The notes below the pieces were generated by a model, which was not told where the DNA came from, did not search any database, and saw only the letters and a list, made by a program, of their open reading frames with translations. A stretch of 64,000 nucleotides of DNA. It comes from Epiperipatus broadwayi (Eukaryota > Onychophora > Udeonychophora > Euonychophora > Peripatidae). The stretch spans positions 5,088,001-5,152,000 of the forward strand of contig JAQFVV010000013.1 in NCBI GenBank assembly GCA_028023455.1, read 5' to 3'. Positions 12,140 to 27,200 of the stretch are shown here, piece after piece. A program made the position numbers and the translations under genes. Each line of letters begins with the position of its first letter. The stretch's first letter is position 1.

Positions 12140-12220
12140 CTGAGAATTCTCTGCAGAGCATTGTTTAAACATTAACTGCAACTCCAGCCAAGATACTCGC
12201 AAAGTCCACTGATCTAGATT
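12140..12220 (-). CDS. MED12: MED12 exon (last in window, 27 codons)
   Basis: The exon is 81 bp, phase 0 to phase 0, with acceptor ttgtttag and donor gtaata. It encodes [20 protein letters not shown] then CSAENSQ. The NLDQWT.R.S.LELQLM.KQ motif is unmistakable. No continuation (the LLENIAKA-like block of other animals) was found below it, so the next intron is at least 12.1 kb and the remaining exons lie outside the window. Confidence 0.96.
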
Positions 12221-15200
12221 CTAAACAATTAACAAAATAAAAATAAAAATTAATAAAATTTAATTTCCAAAAAAAAAAAAAAAACTAAATTAAAAAATCC
12301 AAAAAAATATAAAAATGAAATGCAATATAACTTTTTATGAGATTCCACCAGTAACAAAGTAAATATTAAGATCTAACTCAATATGATTGTGAAGATAACT
12401 ATGCACCAATATGAAACAATCATTATTTAGAGATTATTCTAGAATCGAGGAATCATTTCTATTTAAGTTGGTGCTTCAAAGTCAATGGATTTGTATAATT
12501 TCAATCAGCAAGCAGTAAATGTCTGCTGATCATAATTTATTTCATATCTCAAGGGTAATTTTTAAGTACAAAAGTGGGAGTATACCACAATTCTATTTAA
12601 TTATTAAACAGATTTCTATCATTTCCTTCTCTTCCACTTTTCTTTTGCTTGCCGGAAAATCACATATAAAAAGCTAATTCCTCAAGCTATCATCTATTAT
12701 GTAACTAATGAACCTGGATTTTTTTTATATATATAACTATTACATATTTATCTGTTGTGTCAATATTCATATCAAAAATTAATGTGCAAATTTGACTACC
12801 ACCATTAACGAAAAATGAATTTGGTCATTATTTGAAATCTATAAACCCAACATCAAAATTAATTGATAACTCGTGCATCTTTTATTGGATTATATATAGT
12901 TATAATTTACAATATATGATTAAAGATTTCATAAATGGAGCTAAAATTTTCATCAAAAAATATAAAAGAACCAATGTGTTTCAAACAATTAATTTTCCTT
13001 ATCAAGTCCTTTTGAAAGTGCATAAGACCACACCAATATCATTCTTATTTAAATAAAGTCTATGCATAAACGGTTCATTAATATCCAAGGCAGATAGTAA
13101 TGAGTTATTTGTAAATAGGCTTTTTAAAATAAAAATGGGCAATTTATATATTCAAATTTTAACATCAAATAGATCATAATAGTGGTATTTAAATTAATAT
13201 TGCAATGTTTTCATGACTGCCAGTCCCTTGAAAGACACTTGATAAGAATGGTTACATATGTAAAACGTGTCATGCAGATTGTTAGATTTTTGCAACATAA
13301 AATCATGTATAGGACAAAAGTGAAAATGGATGATGCATAGAAGTTTTAATATCGTTTTGCATATTTAGTGCCAGACAATTGTTTATATATATATTCATGT
13401 TCACGATTTGCAGATTACCTGTAGTATTCGGGTAATGGTTTGCTTCTCATCCGTGCACTCAATATTATAAATATTAGGAGGTTGTCCATTAGGATAACAA
13501 ATCATATGCAACAACTGCTGAGCCTAAAAAAAAAAAAATTCTTATTAATCTTACAATATATATATATATCAACTTTTTAAAAACTTATATTTATAAACAT
13601 TTTAAAAAAGTACAATCATCAAAAAAACACAAAACAAAACAATCCCCCATTTAACTTCATGTGCTGTGTTTTTGAATATTAAAAATAACTTATTTCTCAG
13701 GAAATGCTTACTTAAGATAAATAAAACAGATTAAACAGTTTAATACAATAAAAACACATATATGTATATATATATATTTTGATAATTATGCATTTAAAAA
13801 TTTCCTGTTAATCAATAATAAATGTTGATAATTTTTTAAGGCTGCACCTGTTTATTGGATAACATAGGATCTAAAAGAAGATCTTGAGTACAGAGTTCTT
13901 CGGGATCCTGCAGACATCTCTCCCGTACCCATTCCTGGCTGCAGATCTGACTGAGTGCATGTTTAGCGAACTCACTCAGACCTGCACTTTCCATGCCGCT
14001 GCCAGGAGGACGCGCTGGAGGCCTACAAAAAAGACAAGTTTTTACTTTACTTTTAAAAATATAATTTAAATCAAATATTCAGAATCAGTAATATTTTTTA
14101 CACATTAATAAGATTTTATCCCATCAATAAATATTAGCTTGGCATTAGGATCAATTATTTTCTCTTACTTAAATTCTAAATTGATTTCATTTTAATCAAT
14201 TTTAATAAAAAAAAAAGTCCTGAAATTTATGTTAACTAAATAGTCAATTTAAAATTAAATTATCAAATAAAAATTTAAAGTGAGAATTTGATTATTTGTT
14301 TACCTAAAGATCAACTAACAATAAATACAAAAAAATAACACAAACACTATTTTTAAATTTTTATTTTTCTTGATTTTAGATTAAAAATAATTAAATAACT
14401 TTCAAATAATATTATTTTTAGGAATGCATTCACATTTTAAAAAATAGATAAAATATATTTAGAATGTTAGAAAGAAATCCTTCATAGAAATTCTACATAT
14501 AGTAGTTTATAGGATGTATTCCTAAGGTTACTACTAATAAGATACTCTCACTAACAATATTAACGGAAAACAAACCTAATTTTTAAAAATGTTATATTGC
14601 TTTTATTTTAAGTTTAGTTTAATCATGTATAATTGTAATAACAATTTCATTTATTAAAATAAATTGCTAGTGACATAAGTTAAATATTACATGATAACTT
14701 AAAATAATTGTTATTATAACCATAGATATAAAATATACAGATTTATATTGTTAGGAGTAAACAATCATTTGCTCATAAAATCAAAAGTGTATTAAGAATA
14801 ATTCATTGTGTAGTACTTTTATAAGAAGATAAATATTTTGTGAAAAGTTAATTGATATTCTGCTGAAAGAAAATCTTTAAAAGTGTAGAAAAAAATTTAA
14901 TGACTTATGCATAGGAATTACCTTAAAATATAATGAATCTCATGGCATTATTGAAGTTTTCCAATATGTACAAAGCTTACAAAAGATACAAGTGAACATA
15001 TAGAGGAATGTTTTCTGTTGCCATTCTTTTTTAATTAATCACAGATCAAACACTCATCAAAAGATCATGTTTGCATAATGGATTGAAAAATATTACCATA
15101 ACGAAGGTGAGTCATATAAATTTGATAAAATTTAAAACTGAATATTCTAGGCATAGTTCATATGCTAATTTTTAATCAATGTTTATGTTGAAATCTTTCC

Positions 15201-18200
15201 ATGATGTTACAAGAGAATTGTTTTCCATTCTTAATTTCTGTAATTAATTCCACTTATATAAAGAAGATAGGTTATTATAGAATTAACTTAATCAGAAAAG
15301 ATGTCAGGAAAAAAAAAATTACTACCAGATATTGAATAAGATTTGTTTCTGAGCATTATTTTTTGATATACTGCTTTGTATCAATAATATAATAGAGAGT
15401 CATATGTCTACTGTTATTAACAGATATTAAGAAAGGATTGTTTTCTCAAAGGTGATTTTTTTTCATCCTGTTTACAGATTCAACTATCGAAGTGGGCAAT
15501 TGATAAGGTAAAAAAAAAAAAAAAATGTTGGTAAGGCTTAAACTGTGACGAAAAGTTGTCTTATAATAATTTGTTAAATAAAAATTTTTTGGATTAATCT
15601 CTATGATGATAGTTTCACAAGCTAGATCTACCAATAATAATGATATTAAAACTTAGAAATGACCTCCTTAATTGCCATTATACAATCATGCTATGAGATA
15701 GAGATTATATTCCATTTCATGATAAAAGATTTGGTAGAGACAGCATGCCCACTAATGGATAAAACACAGTACAATATGTTGAATTAAAAATTTCTAATCT
15801 TTGTAAAAGTAAACAATTTTCTCAAGATTGTAAAATATTTTTGCACTTAATTTTAAAAAACTAATAATAAAATTTACTATCTTCTTCATTCATAGTTCCC
15901 ATACAGAATATCATATTCAAGCACCGTATTTTTTTCTATATATAAGACAATGATTTCTTCTGTTTGATTTATGAATTGTTTTTGAATAATTGGTTTATGC
16001 TAATAAAAAGTAAGAGATAAATAGATTAAATAGTAAAGGATATCTGCATTTTTACTTTTAATGTAGTTGAAAAATATTCAATTTTTAATCCATACAAAAA
16101 CAAAAGATCTTGAAGTTACAATTATGTCTTTTAAGTTCAAAAAAAAAAAAAGTGACCCTGGTTACTTGCAATTTTGATTTCTGTGTATATTCAAAGTAAT
16201 AAGCTTTCATAATATAATTAGTAGCTTATTGAATATTATATATTATGTTATAATTAATGAATCTATTAATATAAAAGCTGTCATTAGATTAATGTTTACA
16301 ACTATAATAAAAGTTATTTTTTATATGATAAACATAATTTATATTGTTATATTTAAACAGTTAAGGCTTTACTTCATTAGCGTTTGAAATCAATTAATAT
16401 ATATATGTGCTCTGCGCACAGATAATGAAGCTATTAAACGTAAATAAAATTATTAAAAGTTACCGCCAAGCGCTTTCGGGACAGTTTATAGTCCCGTTTT
16501 CATGGCGACTTGTATTTGGTTAATCTGTACTGATACATAAATATTGTAACAGCCAAATCTAGAGTCTCACAAAGTCAATCCTAAAAATTAGACAATTATC
16601 ATTCAACTTGTGTGGGCAACATATATAAAAGATATAAACATTACCACAAACAATACAAACCTACTGCTCCTGAGCTATTTCCATCTGGTTACAGCAGTTA
16701 ATGTTAACATCACTTTTTTTCTTATATCCTGCTAGGTCAGGGAAATACAAGAGACTCTTAATTCAACTACAAAATTTATAAATACATCGATACGATCAAT
16801 AATACAAGATGCTAAGACGAGTATATTACAACTTTATTAATATGACAACAAAACAAAAACAATAAAAAACAAACAAAATTAGAAACACATTTCACACTAT
16901 AGGAGGATCATGAATAACCCACATTATGCAGGTATAGAATATCAAGGTAATTTACTTGGAAGTTGATTCCAGGATAATTATTTAAATAGTGTCAGGTTAA
17001 TAAATTGAACACGTTTAATTGACCTTAATACTCTAGGGTAAGCGTTAACATTAATTCGAGTTTTAAATATAAATTACTGTTGCCCCTCTTAAACAAATTT
17101 AATTGAACTAATTTCATAAAATAATCATAACCGAAGGCGGAGAAATATCATAATAATCATTAGCTCAGTCTATACAACATTGCTATTTCACAATTAATAG
17201 TATAATATATAAAAACATTAGCTTAACATTATGTGGTGATTACGTGTGTGAAATATGGATATTATTTATGTTATCTCATGTATTCCAATGATCCCTGGAT
17301 GGAAAATGTGACTCTACCTAGGAATATTTTAATACAATCTATATTCACACTATAGCCAAGTCAGAAAACGACATAAATATAATTTGACCCCATTCATAAG
17401 AGAATCCGATCACGAATTGATTTACAGAATATGGCATTTTCATTTCCGAGTACGTTCAAACATTCAGATATAATGGGTAAGGCATAAAGAAGGGAACTTT
17501 AAGTACATCGCTAAAAAATATATATAGATAATTTATGGAAATACTACAAAAATATATAAATAATACAGAGATACTGGGCCATGAGAAGAGATAACTGTTT
17601 AAGAAATACCAAAACATATATATGGTATGCCAGCTTTTGAGTGGACATATAAAAAAGGCTCCACAAGTATATAGCTATAGATATACAGCAAGAAATATTC
17701 ATCTACTTAAATAATAAACACTGGAAAATAATTACATCCTAGCAAGAAAATATTAATTAAAATCCTTTATTAAAATCTTAAATAATTGGCCTGAAATTAA
17801 ATATTTATGTCTTCAACATGGAACTACATTTTCACATCACATAAGCAATCACATGCCATATAGAAATGTGAGTTCAACACACATTCTTAGGAATTCCTCC
17901 TCAACTATGATATATAAATAACCATCTAGGTAAGTCCTAGATCCACCCAAAGACCATTAACACAAGATTATTAATACAAATTCACACACTTTTTCTAATG
18001 TTGCAGATTTGCCATTTGATACATGTTAGCCAAAAAAACTAATTTACACAATTTAAACTCATTAATCCTATCTGTGGTTGATTAAATGTATTTTTTTTAT
18101 TTACACTTAAAATCCTATTATTGCTACCATATTATTCATGCAAAACTGTCATTTAAATAAATTCCTCATATATATTATAATAATTTTTTCTCATTCCCCT

Positions 18201-21200
18201 TGTTCATTTTATAGATTGCATTAATTGAATATTATAGTTATTTTCCTAACTACTTAATCTTACAAAGGAATAATTTAATAAAAAAAATAAAACTACTCAA
18301 AAGCAAAATAAAATAGGAGTAGCGTAAGGAAGGGAGTGTGACATTTAAGTAATTTATAATTTTTTCAATATAATCTTGATATATCAACATGATTGCCAGG
18401 TTTATTATTAAAAAAAAATACAGTTGCATAAATATTATCCAATTGCTCAGCAATACACATATAAAATATATTCATAATTATGAGTAAAATTAAAGACATA
18501 TTTTAACACTAAAACAAAATTGCAAGTATAGTATAAGATAAACTTAAGAAAATATAGTTACTTCTATGGAAATTCAAAAAATATACAAATAAGTTACTGA
18601 CATTTATCCCATGGCAAAAATCTATGATCAAGATCCAAAATAACTGATCACGTATGTGCAAAAGTTCAGAATTTAAACATAGTTATATTTCTGAGTTTGT
18701 GTAGCTTCTCTAGAGATTATATTTTTATTTCAGAATTCTTTTTAGTATATTTTTTTTAGAAAGAACTTTAATATCTTAATTGCAGAGTATTTTTTATTTT
18801 TATTCGTTTCTTAGGATACTTTGGAATAGTTTATGTTGTGGAGCTTCTTAGTTTACAGAATATTTGATGATTAATTCAGTTCATAATTGAGAAAACTTAT
18901 ATTATAGCAGAAAATATTTGTTGAGCATCATATTCCTCTGGGGCTCTTGGTAAAATTACAGTGACCGAACGCCATGTTTTTTCTACATTGCTAAGGCAGG
19001 AATTTCTTAAAACAACAAATAAATGACTAGTTTTCTAGTAACGATGGTACAGATGAACTTCATGCTGGAATGCTGCCAACTCACCTGGGATGACTAATTG
19101 AAGCGATCAGCGGCTCTACTCCATTTTTCACTTCTGATTCTTTCTGTAGAGCTTTCAGTGGTGACTGATTTGAAGACCTGGTTTAATGATCTTGGATATG
19201 TTCATTGCATTGACTTGAACAGCATTGCATTAAATTTAAACAAAACATTAATGTTGGGAGTTTATTTAGCAGACTATTATATCACATGATCACCATTTTT
19301 AATGCTTGCTCAAGCTCAACTTTCCATACAGTAGTGCCACTCAGTGCAAGCCAGAGTAATCAATGGATGCCAGAAAGTTTGTGCATAAAATCCCTATCTA
19401 GTGCTTACTCATCCAATATCCCCAGACTAGATAGGGATTTTATGCACAAAACTTCTGGCATCCATTGATTACTCTGGCTTGCACTGAGTGGTACTATTGT
19501 ATGGAGAGTTTTGCCTGTTTTAACAGGCTATTATATATTTATATAAGATTAAAATTGCCAAGACAATTATAGAAAAATGAATTTCAGCATTGCATTTAAA
19601 TCAACAAAATATTTATTAATTTCCACTGCCAAATTAGAAAACTTCTTATATATCATTTTTATTTTAATTACAGATATATATCTTTTTACTGATGATATAA
19701 AACAAAAAGAAATATGATAATTATGTGCAGAAATAAGCAGCAAACAAAGATGAGAATTTATAAATAGTTGTCAAATTAAATTTATTTTGAAAACAAAAAA
19801 AAGACAAACACCATAATGCACTGTATTGCTTATAACAAATTATGGAATTATTCCATTATTTATTATTATATAATAAATCTATATATGCAATTACTTAATA
19901 AACAATAGAAAGTAAAAATTATTCATGATAATTAACTTTAGATAATTCTAATCAATCATTATGAATCCTTACCCACTTGCAACTTTAAAACCAGTGTCCT
20001 CTCAAATTTTACTTCTGATAAACAATATTTTACTAATATACATTTGTTTGAGAAAGTATGGAAACAAATTCTTAAAATTTATAAATGTTAACTTCTTTTA
20101 TTTTTTAATTTGTAATAAATCTATTCCTATTATTATGATAATTAAAACTCAAATAATAAGCATAAAATCTCAAAAAGTTTTAGCAAAAAGAAAAAAGAAA
20201 TAGCATATTCATTAAGCACCAAAATGAACGAACTTAAATGAAAGTATGCATGAAAATAAATATAATCCGAATGAGCTTACCCAATTGCCATAAACTCTGG
20301 GTCGATATCATCCATTGAACAAAGAATTTCACTGATGCTGATCTCTCCAGATTGCTTCTGGCTTGATCCTGTTTTGGATTTTGATTCTCCTACATAAGCA
20401 TCTCCTATAAATAAATACAAAACTTTTGTTATATGGTTATTTATTTTTATTCTTTTAAAATATCTGTCTTTTTAAATGAGAAAGAATGAATTTAAAAAAA
20501 ACAAATTCTTTAAGTTACACCACATATTGGAACAAATATTTTTTGGAAAGATATTTTGAATAAAAAATATGATCATTATTACTCTTCTGAAATTTAGAAA
20601 GATTAGTAAACTCTAAAAAACTCATTCATATGTAAGACTTTATAATAATAATAATAAAAAAAACAACAACTCAAAAATAATTAATTTCTCTTTGCTTATA
20701 ATTACTGATAATAAAGAAGTCATATTCATTTTACCTACTGCTTAATCACAAGTTACTATTAAAAAATAATTCAATTGGATAGCAAAGAACTATAGAACCT
20801 AACTGTTTGAAAGTTTATAACAACTGCAAAACAGAGAAAATTTGTATTAAAAATTAATTTGAAATTTTCCAAGAGCATTAAAATTTGTAATAATTTTTCT
20901 CTAAATTTTATTCCAATATTTATTAGATATTTTCACCGTCAATAAATATATAGGTAGTTCTTTATAATGCAATTACTTGATTTTCATAAGATATAAAAAT
21001 TTACAGGTACAAAATAATTTCATAAATAGTAACTTATATTAAAAACAATAACTTCAGTGGAAATGCCGGTGATGGGTATGTATATATATCATCTACTAGT
21101 AAAATGGTTAAAGGTTCTTTCTTCCAGTTATCTGTGGATATTACATAGCAACATAGTTTAGCTATTCACTACAACAACTTTAAGATGATAGTGTGACTGA

Positions 21201-24200
21201 ATCGTAACAATATGATTCATACTTTTGTAGATAAGTTAACAATGAACATTAAATTTTGTTTTAAATTGGGAAAAAATGTTACTGAAATGTTTGAAACGAT
21301 TTAAAGTAAGGCAGTAAAACCATGACTCACAATATAAGATTTTATGATGTTAGAGAGAGTATTAAAGACAATCCGCAGCCAGATGTATCAAAAACAATTG
21401 TAAATGAAGAAAATGTACAAAAAGTTTGCAGAAAATTTTCCAATTGACCATATAAAGTTCATTGAGGAACACACTAGCATTCCCCAAAATATTGTCCATC
21501 ACACTTTAACAGAAAATTTGAATAAGTGAAATCGTTCACATACTTTGTGCCTGACTTGTTGACATTCACCAAAAAGATGCAAAAATGAAGCACTGCAGAG
21601 ACATGCAAAGAATTGCAACTATATATCCGGAATTTTTGGTCAATCATAATGGGTAATGAAACATCATGATTCCTATATGAGCCACAAAGAAGAAAAAAAA
21701 GGAAAATGCAAAAAATCAGAATCAAAACATTTTTTTTTTGATTCTAAAGACATTATTCACCACCAATATATTTCTTGAAGATCATGTGGTAAACATTAAT
21801 TACTATTTGGTATTATGAATCATTTATGGGCCAAAATTCTGTGTAAGCAATTTGAACACAGCAAGACTTTTGGTCATCATTGCATGTTAAATCACTAGCC
21901 CACAGTGCTAAGATTGTGCATAATAATTTGGTGGAGTAGGGTGGGTGGGTGGAGTATTGTAGTGCTTAAACATCTGTTTATTCTCCTGATTTAGCTCCTG
22001 TTGACTTTTGATTATTCCCAAGATTTAAGTTGACCATGTCATGATTCAATTCAGAATATCCAAAAGTTTGTGATTAAATTTCTGCAAATGATTTCAGTGA
22101 GGATTCCAAGTAATGCTTGAAATAGTTTTACTATTAATTCCAATGTATTAGGTCAAAAAGAAATGACTTTCAATAATTAATAATAAAAACAAAGTGCAAA
22201 TAATACCTCGAGTTTTATTTCACATCAATATGGTCCAAGATTAAAATGATAGATGTATTAAAAAGTAGATTTTATTCCAAGCAGATACACAAAAAAAATG
22301 ATATTCATTCTTTAATATTACTAACACTAAAATTGTAATTTGGACATAAGGTTGTCATATTATTGAAGCATGGAATTCTCTTAAAGAGTTTGTTATGGAT
22401 AAAATTAATTCTATTCTTGGATTCAATAAAGAGTCAAGACTGATTTTTTGAAAATAATCTTATTAGTAATACGTTTGATTAAAAGAAAACATGCTATTTT
22501 CTGCCTGGCAGAACAATAAATTGAATGTGGAATTTCATAATATAGAAATCAAATGCAGAAGTTCAATAATTCACAAAAAGGCATAAAAATGATTGCCAGA
22601 TAAAAAATGAAAAGGTAAACATTTGCTGATCATGGTCACTTTAGATCCTTTTTTTTTTTCATGCACTGAAAGCAACAAGCTGAGAAATGATATCACAATC
22701 CTATTAAATTCAGCAATGGTGCTGTCTTATATAATGACAATGATATTTTGAATAAGTAGGAGTATTTTGATCATCTTTTGAATAATGATATAAGAATTGA
22801 GATGACAACTTTTAACGATGTATCCATTTTATCTATTTATTTAAATTTGGACAAAAATATCCAACTTATGAAGTCAAAACAGACTTTTGTAATCTTAAAA
22901 ATGAAAAGATCACAAATCATGATGAAATACCTGGAGAAAATTTAAAATATAATGATAATATGTTAGCTTTAAAAATGTAATTTTTTAGCTTCTATTGTTC
23001 CAATTTTTAAAAATAAAGGAAATAGATAAGATTATTGTAATTATCATGGAATATCATTATTATCTATTACAGCAAAGGTATTTTCAAGAATTTTATTAAA
23101 TGGATTGCTTCCAGTTGTAGATAAATAATTACCAGACTCTATGTGGTTTTAGAAAATCAAGCCAAGCAATGAACAAAAAATATTGGAAATAAAATAGTGA
23201 ATTTAATATTGCTTTAATTCATTTGGTCAAGGCATTTGATTCAGTTAATTGAACAGGTTTGGTTATCTACCAAAATCTATTCATACTAGACAGTTTTTAC
23301 ATGATAAAAAGGAGAAAATATTATTATTAAGGTGGAAAATCTAAGGTATTTGAAATAATAACTGAGATTAAACAATGATATATATTTGCCCCAACACGGT
23401 TTTCAATTTTTATGACAATTGTCTTTGGAATTGTTCATAGGTAGTTTAAACAAACAGGAATTAGATGAGATATAGGTTTGCTGGAATTTTTAATTTGAAT
23501 TAATTAAAAGCAAAAACAAGAATTTTATCTTTTTGGATTTAAAGAATGTTGATGACTGTGATATTTTTGTCAGTTCAAACAATGATTTACAAATGTATTT
23601 ATGTTTTGAATGTAATCTTTAAAGACTTTAGTTTAATAATTAATTTTCAAAAAACTCGTTTTTATCAACCAATGGCAAAAGAAAAATCATCGCAAATTTT
23701 AGCTTGCATGGTTACCAACTGGAGAATGTAAACCAAATTGAGATAGACTTATATGTTGAGATATGCTGTTGTTGCTTTTAACAAATTAAAAGTTATTTCA
23801 TAACAGGGAAATAATTACTGCAACTAGTTAGCTGAATATAGATCTGTTATTTTACCTAACTTATAGTATGGAAATAAAACTTGGACATCCTTCAATACAA
23901 TATAATGGCATTAGAAAAATTCCATTTAAGGTTATTCCATAAAATTTTAATACAATGGCAAGATCATCAAAACAATCAATATGTTCTTTGTCTTATTGGA
24001 CATAAAACTATGGAGTCAACTATTGTAAAATCACACTGTTGAATTGAACATGTAAAACAAAATACTAATATTAATCAGATCATTATGTTTTTTTGGTAAA
24101 AATAATTAAAACTATATACAACGAACTTTTGAACATCTTACATGCATGTACTCTTTTTCTACATTTATCAAAATGAGGATCCTCAAACAATATTTTTTCA

Positions 24201-27200
24201 CATGGATAGTTTTTTCCCATTAATTTGAAATAATATTTTATTAAAAAAGTGATAATAATAACCATATCTTTTTTTTTTCTCTTTTAATTTTTATGAATAT
24301 AGCAACTATTTGTTTCCATTTTTTTTTTACATTAGAAAGTATTAACTTAATCTGCCAGTCTTTTCTCATTTTATGCAAGTTCTTTAAAAAAGAGAGATTT
24401 TTACTTTGTTTATTTGCAGTTTTCTATTAAAACAAATATTTTCAGAGATAATTGAAGAACTAATATTTGTCATAAGCAAATAAAAGTTATTCAATTTTTT
24501 ATTTTATTTGCTATAATAATGTTTTGATAAGATTATATATATATTAAAAAATTTAATGGCTATACAAAAGTAATATTAATTCCAATTTCTTTAACGTAAA
24601 TAATTAATGTAATATTAAAATTGTTTTATATTCTATACTTTGTATATATATATATTCACACACACACATACATTCTGCAAATATTAAGAGTAAAGTATTT
24701 TGATTTATACAATTCGAATTGTACTTAAAGTTAAAGTATATTTTATACATACAATATTTAAAAAAAAAAAAATCATTAAATTATTTATTTATCTATAATT
24801 TTTAATAGGCTTTCATTTTATTATTTTTACGTATTTATTATTTACTGGTGGTCCTTGACATTCATACCTAATTGATTTCTAAAACATGTACGAAAATAGA
24901 ACAATCTAAAAAAAACCATCAAAAAATGGTTTTTTGAAATATTTATTTTTTAATGAGATGTATTAGTATGTACATGCGATCCTTTACTTTTTTTAAAAAT
25001 TTATTATCTTAAATTTTATTACATTGTTAATAAAATAATTAGTGATAAAAATAAGTTAAATTATTTAAAAATTTAAAGTTATACAAATGTAGAATAACAC
25101 AGACATATATATATATAAACATTAAAAGCATAGCTAAACTAGTCAATAAATAATCAAAATTACCCCAAATCCAAAACTCAACCAAACTATAGGTCAGAGT
25201 AGTTTGAGCTTAAATGTAAAAATAAAGGTACATAAAAGTAGGGTTAGAAATAAATATCTTAATTCTGCTTTCTATGTCCATGAAAAAGATACAGGCCACA
25301 CTATTAATTTTGATGAAGCTAAGATTGTCTTCTTTGAGAGAAATGAAATAAAAAATTAAAGAATCTTTATTATTAAAATTTTATGATTCTGAAGCCAGAG
25401 ACGGATTAAGCGATAAGCGAACTAAGCAGCCGCATAGGGCCCCGAGGTCTTAAAATGTTTTTTCATTAGGATTCGAAGAAAATTATGTTTTTTTTATATA
25501 CAAGGGAAATAATTAGAGTAGCATAAATAGGCCCAAATTAAGTAAATATATTGTAACGATCCGGAAAATGCGACTTCACGTAATCTGCACTACGGGGCGC
25601 CATCTAGGCATTTGAACCTAGAAAAATTTATAAAGTAGGCAGATACGTAAGTCAAAAAATAAAAAATAAAATTTTTTTTTTTTTCTTTTTAAATTTTGCA
25701 TCCGGTCATTAGCCCATGTCACTAGCTCAGTGGAATAGCAGAGATTAAATAATATAAGATCTTATCTAATTAGATTTCAACATTAAAAAATAAATAAAAT
25801 AAGCCACTGCCAGTAATTAACATACAAACATTTATTTATGCACATATATATAAGATTTAAAATTATTTTAGTATTAGTTTACATTTTAACATTTAACATT
25901 ATTTTTAACTTTGATTTTGATTTTAATTTACCTTTAATTACTATTATATTCTAATTTTACATTTTAATTAAGTTCGCACAGATGGGATTATAAAAGCTTG
26001 TTATAATAAGTTGCTATAGATCGGTTACATAGATTACAGATCCGAAGATTCCAAAGTAAACATAAGCGACCAAAATATAAAATTATTGATTACTGACAAT
26101 TGCGGAGGGAAATTTATATGTAACCCAATAGTATTCACCATAAGATACTTGCATTGTCACCAATAACTTAAAAGACATCCGAATAAATACATTTTAGATA
26201 CTCACCGTAAGGTATCATTATTTATCGAATGTCTATATATTTCGATCAAATATGAAAACGCAAAACATAGTTAACCGATAAACAATCCATGCAAGCGTCT
26301 ATAAACAACTTAAATTTAATGCATTTTTATTTAGGGTCGAGTATGAATACTACATAGATTTGCATTGAAATTAAAATACTCTATCCCTATTTAACCTTAG
26401 GCTAAAATTCGCAGTCAAACTGGCATCAATCCATCTGATACATCGATGTATTCAATGTAATATGAAATACGGCAGCACCAAAAGAATTAAGAAAAGACAT
26501 TGACTCTCAATCAGATAGGAATATTACATCTATCTAACGAGAAGAATAATAAAAAAAAAACTCCATAGAAAGGAACTGCGTTCTCCGTCTTATAATTCCT
26601 TCCATAGGCAAACGGGTGAGTGTGGCATATATAAACGTTCTGCCCGTAGCGAATCTCCGATTACATCTACTAACTACATCAATATATCCAATCCATTGAC
26701 CCAATCTAACAACGACATAAATAACATAAGATTACCCTCCCCTAATATAACTTTACGAATCTATACAGCCATTCACGCCCGACTTAAGTTTAACATTTTT
26801 ATAATTAATTTAACGGAAAACAAAAATCATAATAAACTTAAAAGAACAAAAAATAAATAAATGGAAATGATTTTACAAAATAAATACATTAAATAAAATT
26901 ATAACTAATTAATAAATAGTATCGGTCAGATAGAATAATATTGCAATTATTTAAATCTGGAAAGTTTTAATTTACTGTTCATAAATTTTAAAGTTCTTAC
27001 GGTTATTTAAATAGTTCATCTTCATATATTCCTTGCCGTTTGAACGTGAATTCCCACTCGTCCGAAGATTGGTATCCTGTTGGCCGATTTATTTATCCAT
27101 CCGGAGATTTTTTAGTGTAGTGGGTCCTCAATGTAGAAACGATGGTTCATTTTTCTTCCTTTCTTAGCAGAACTGAAGGGATTGAAGCTGTGCATCTTTT

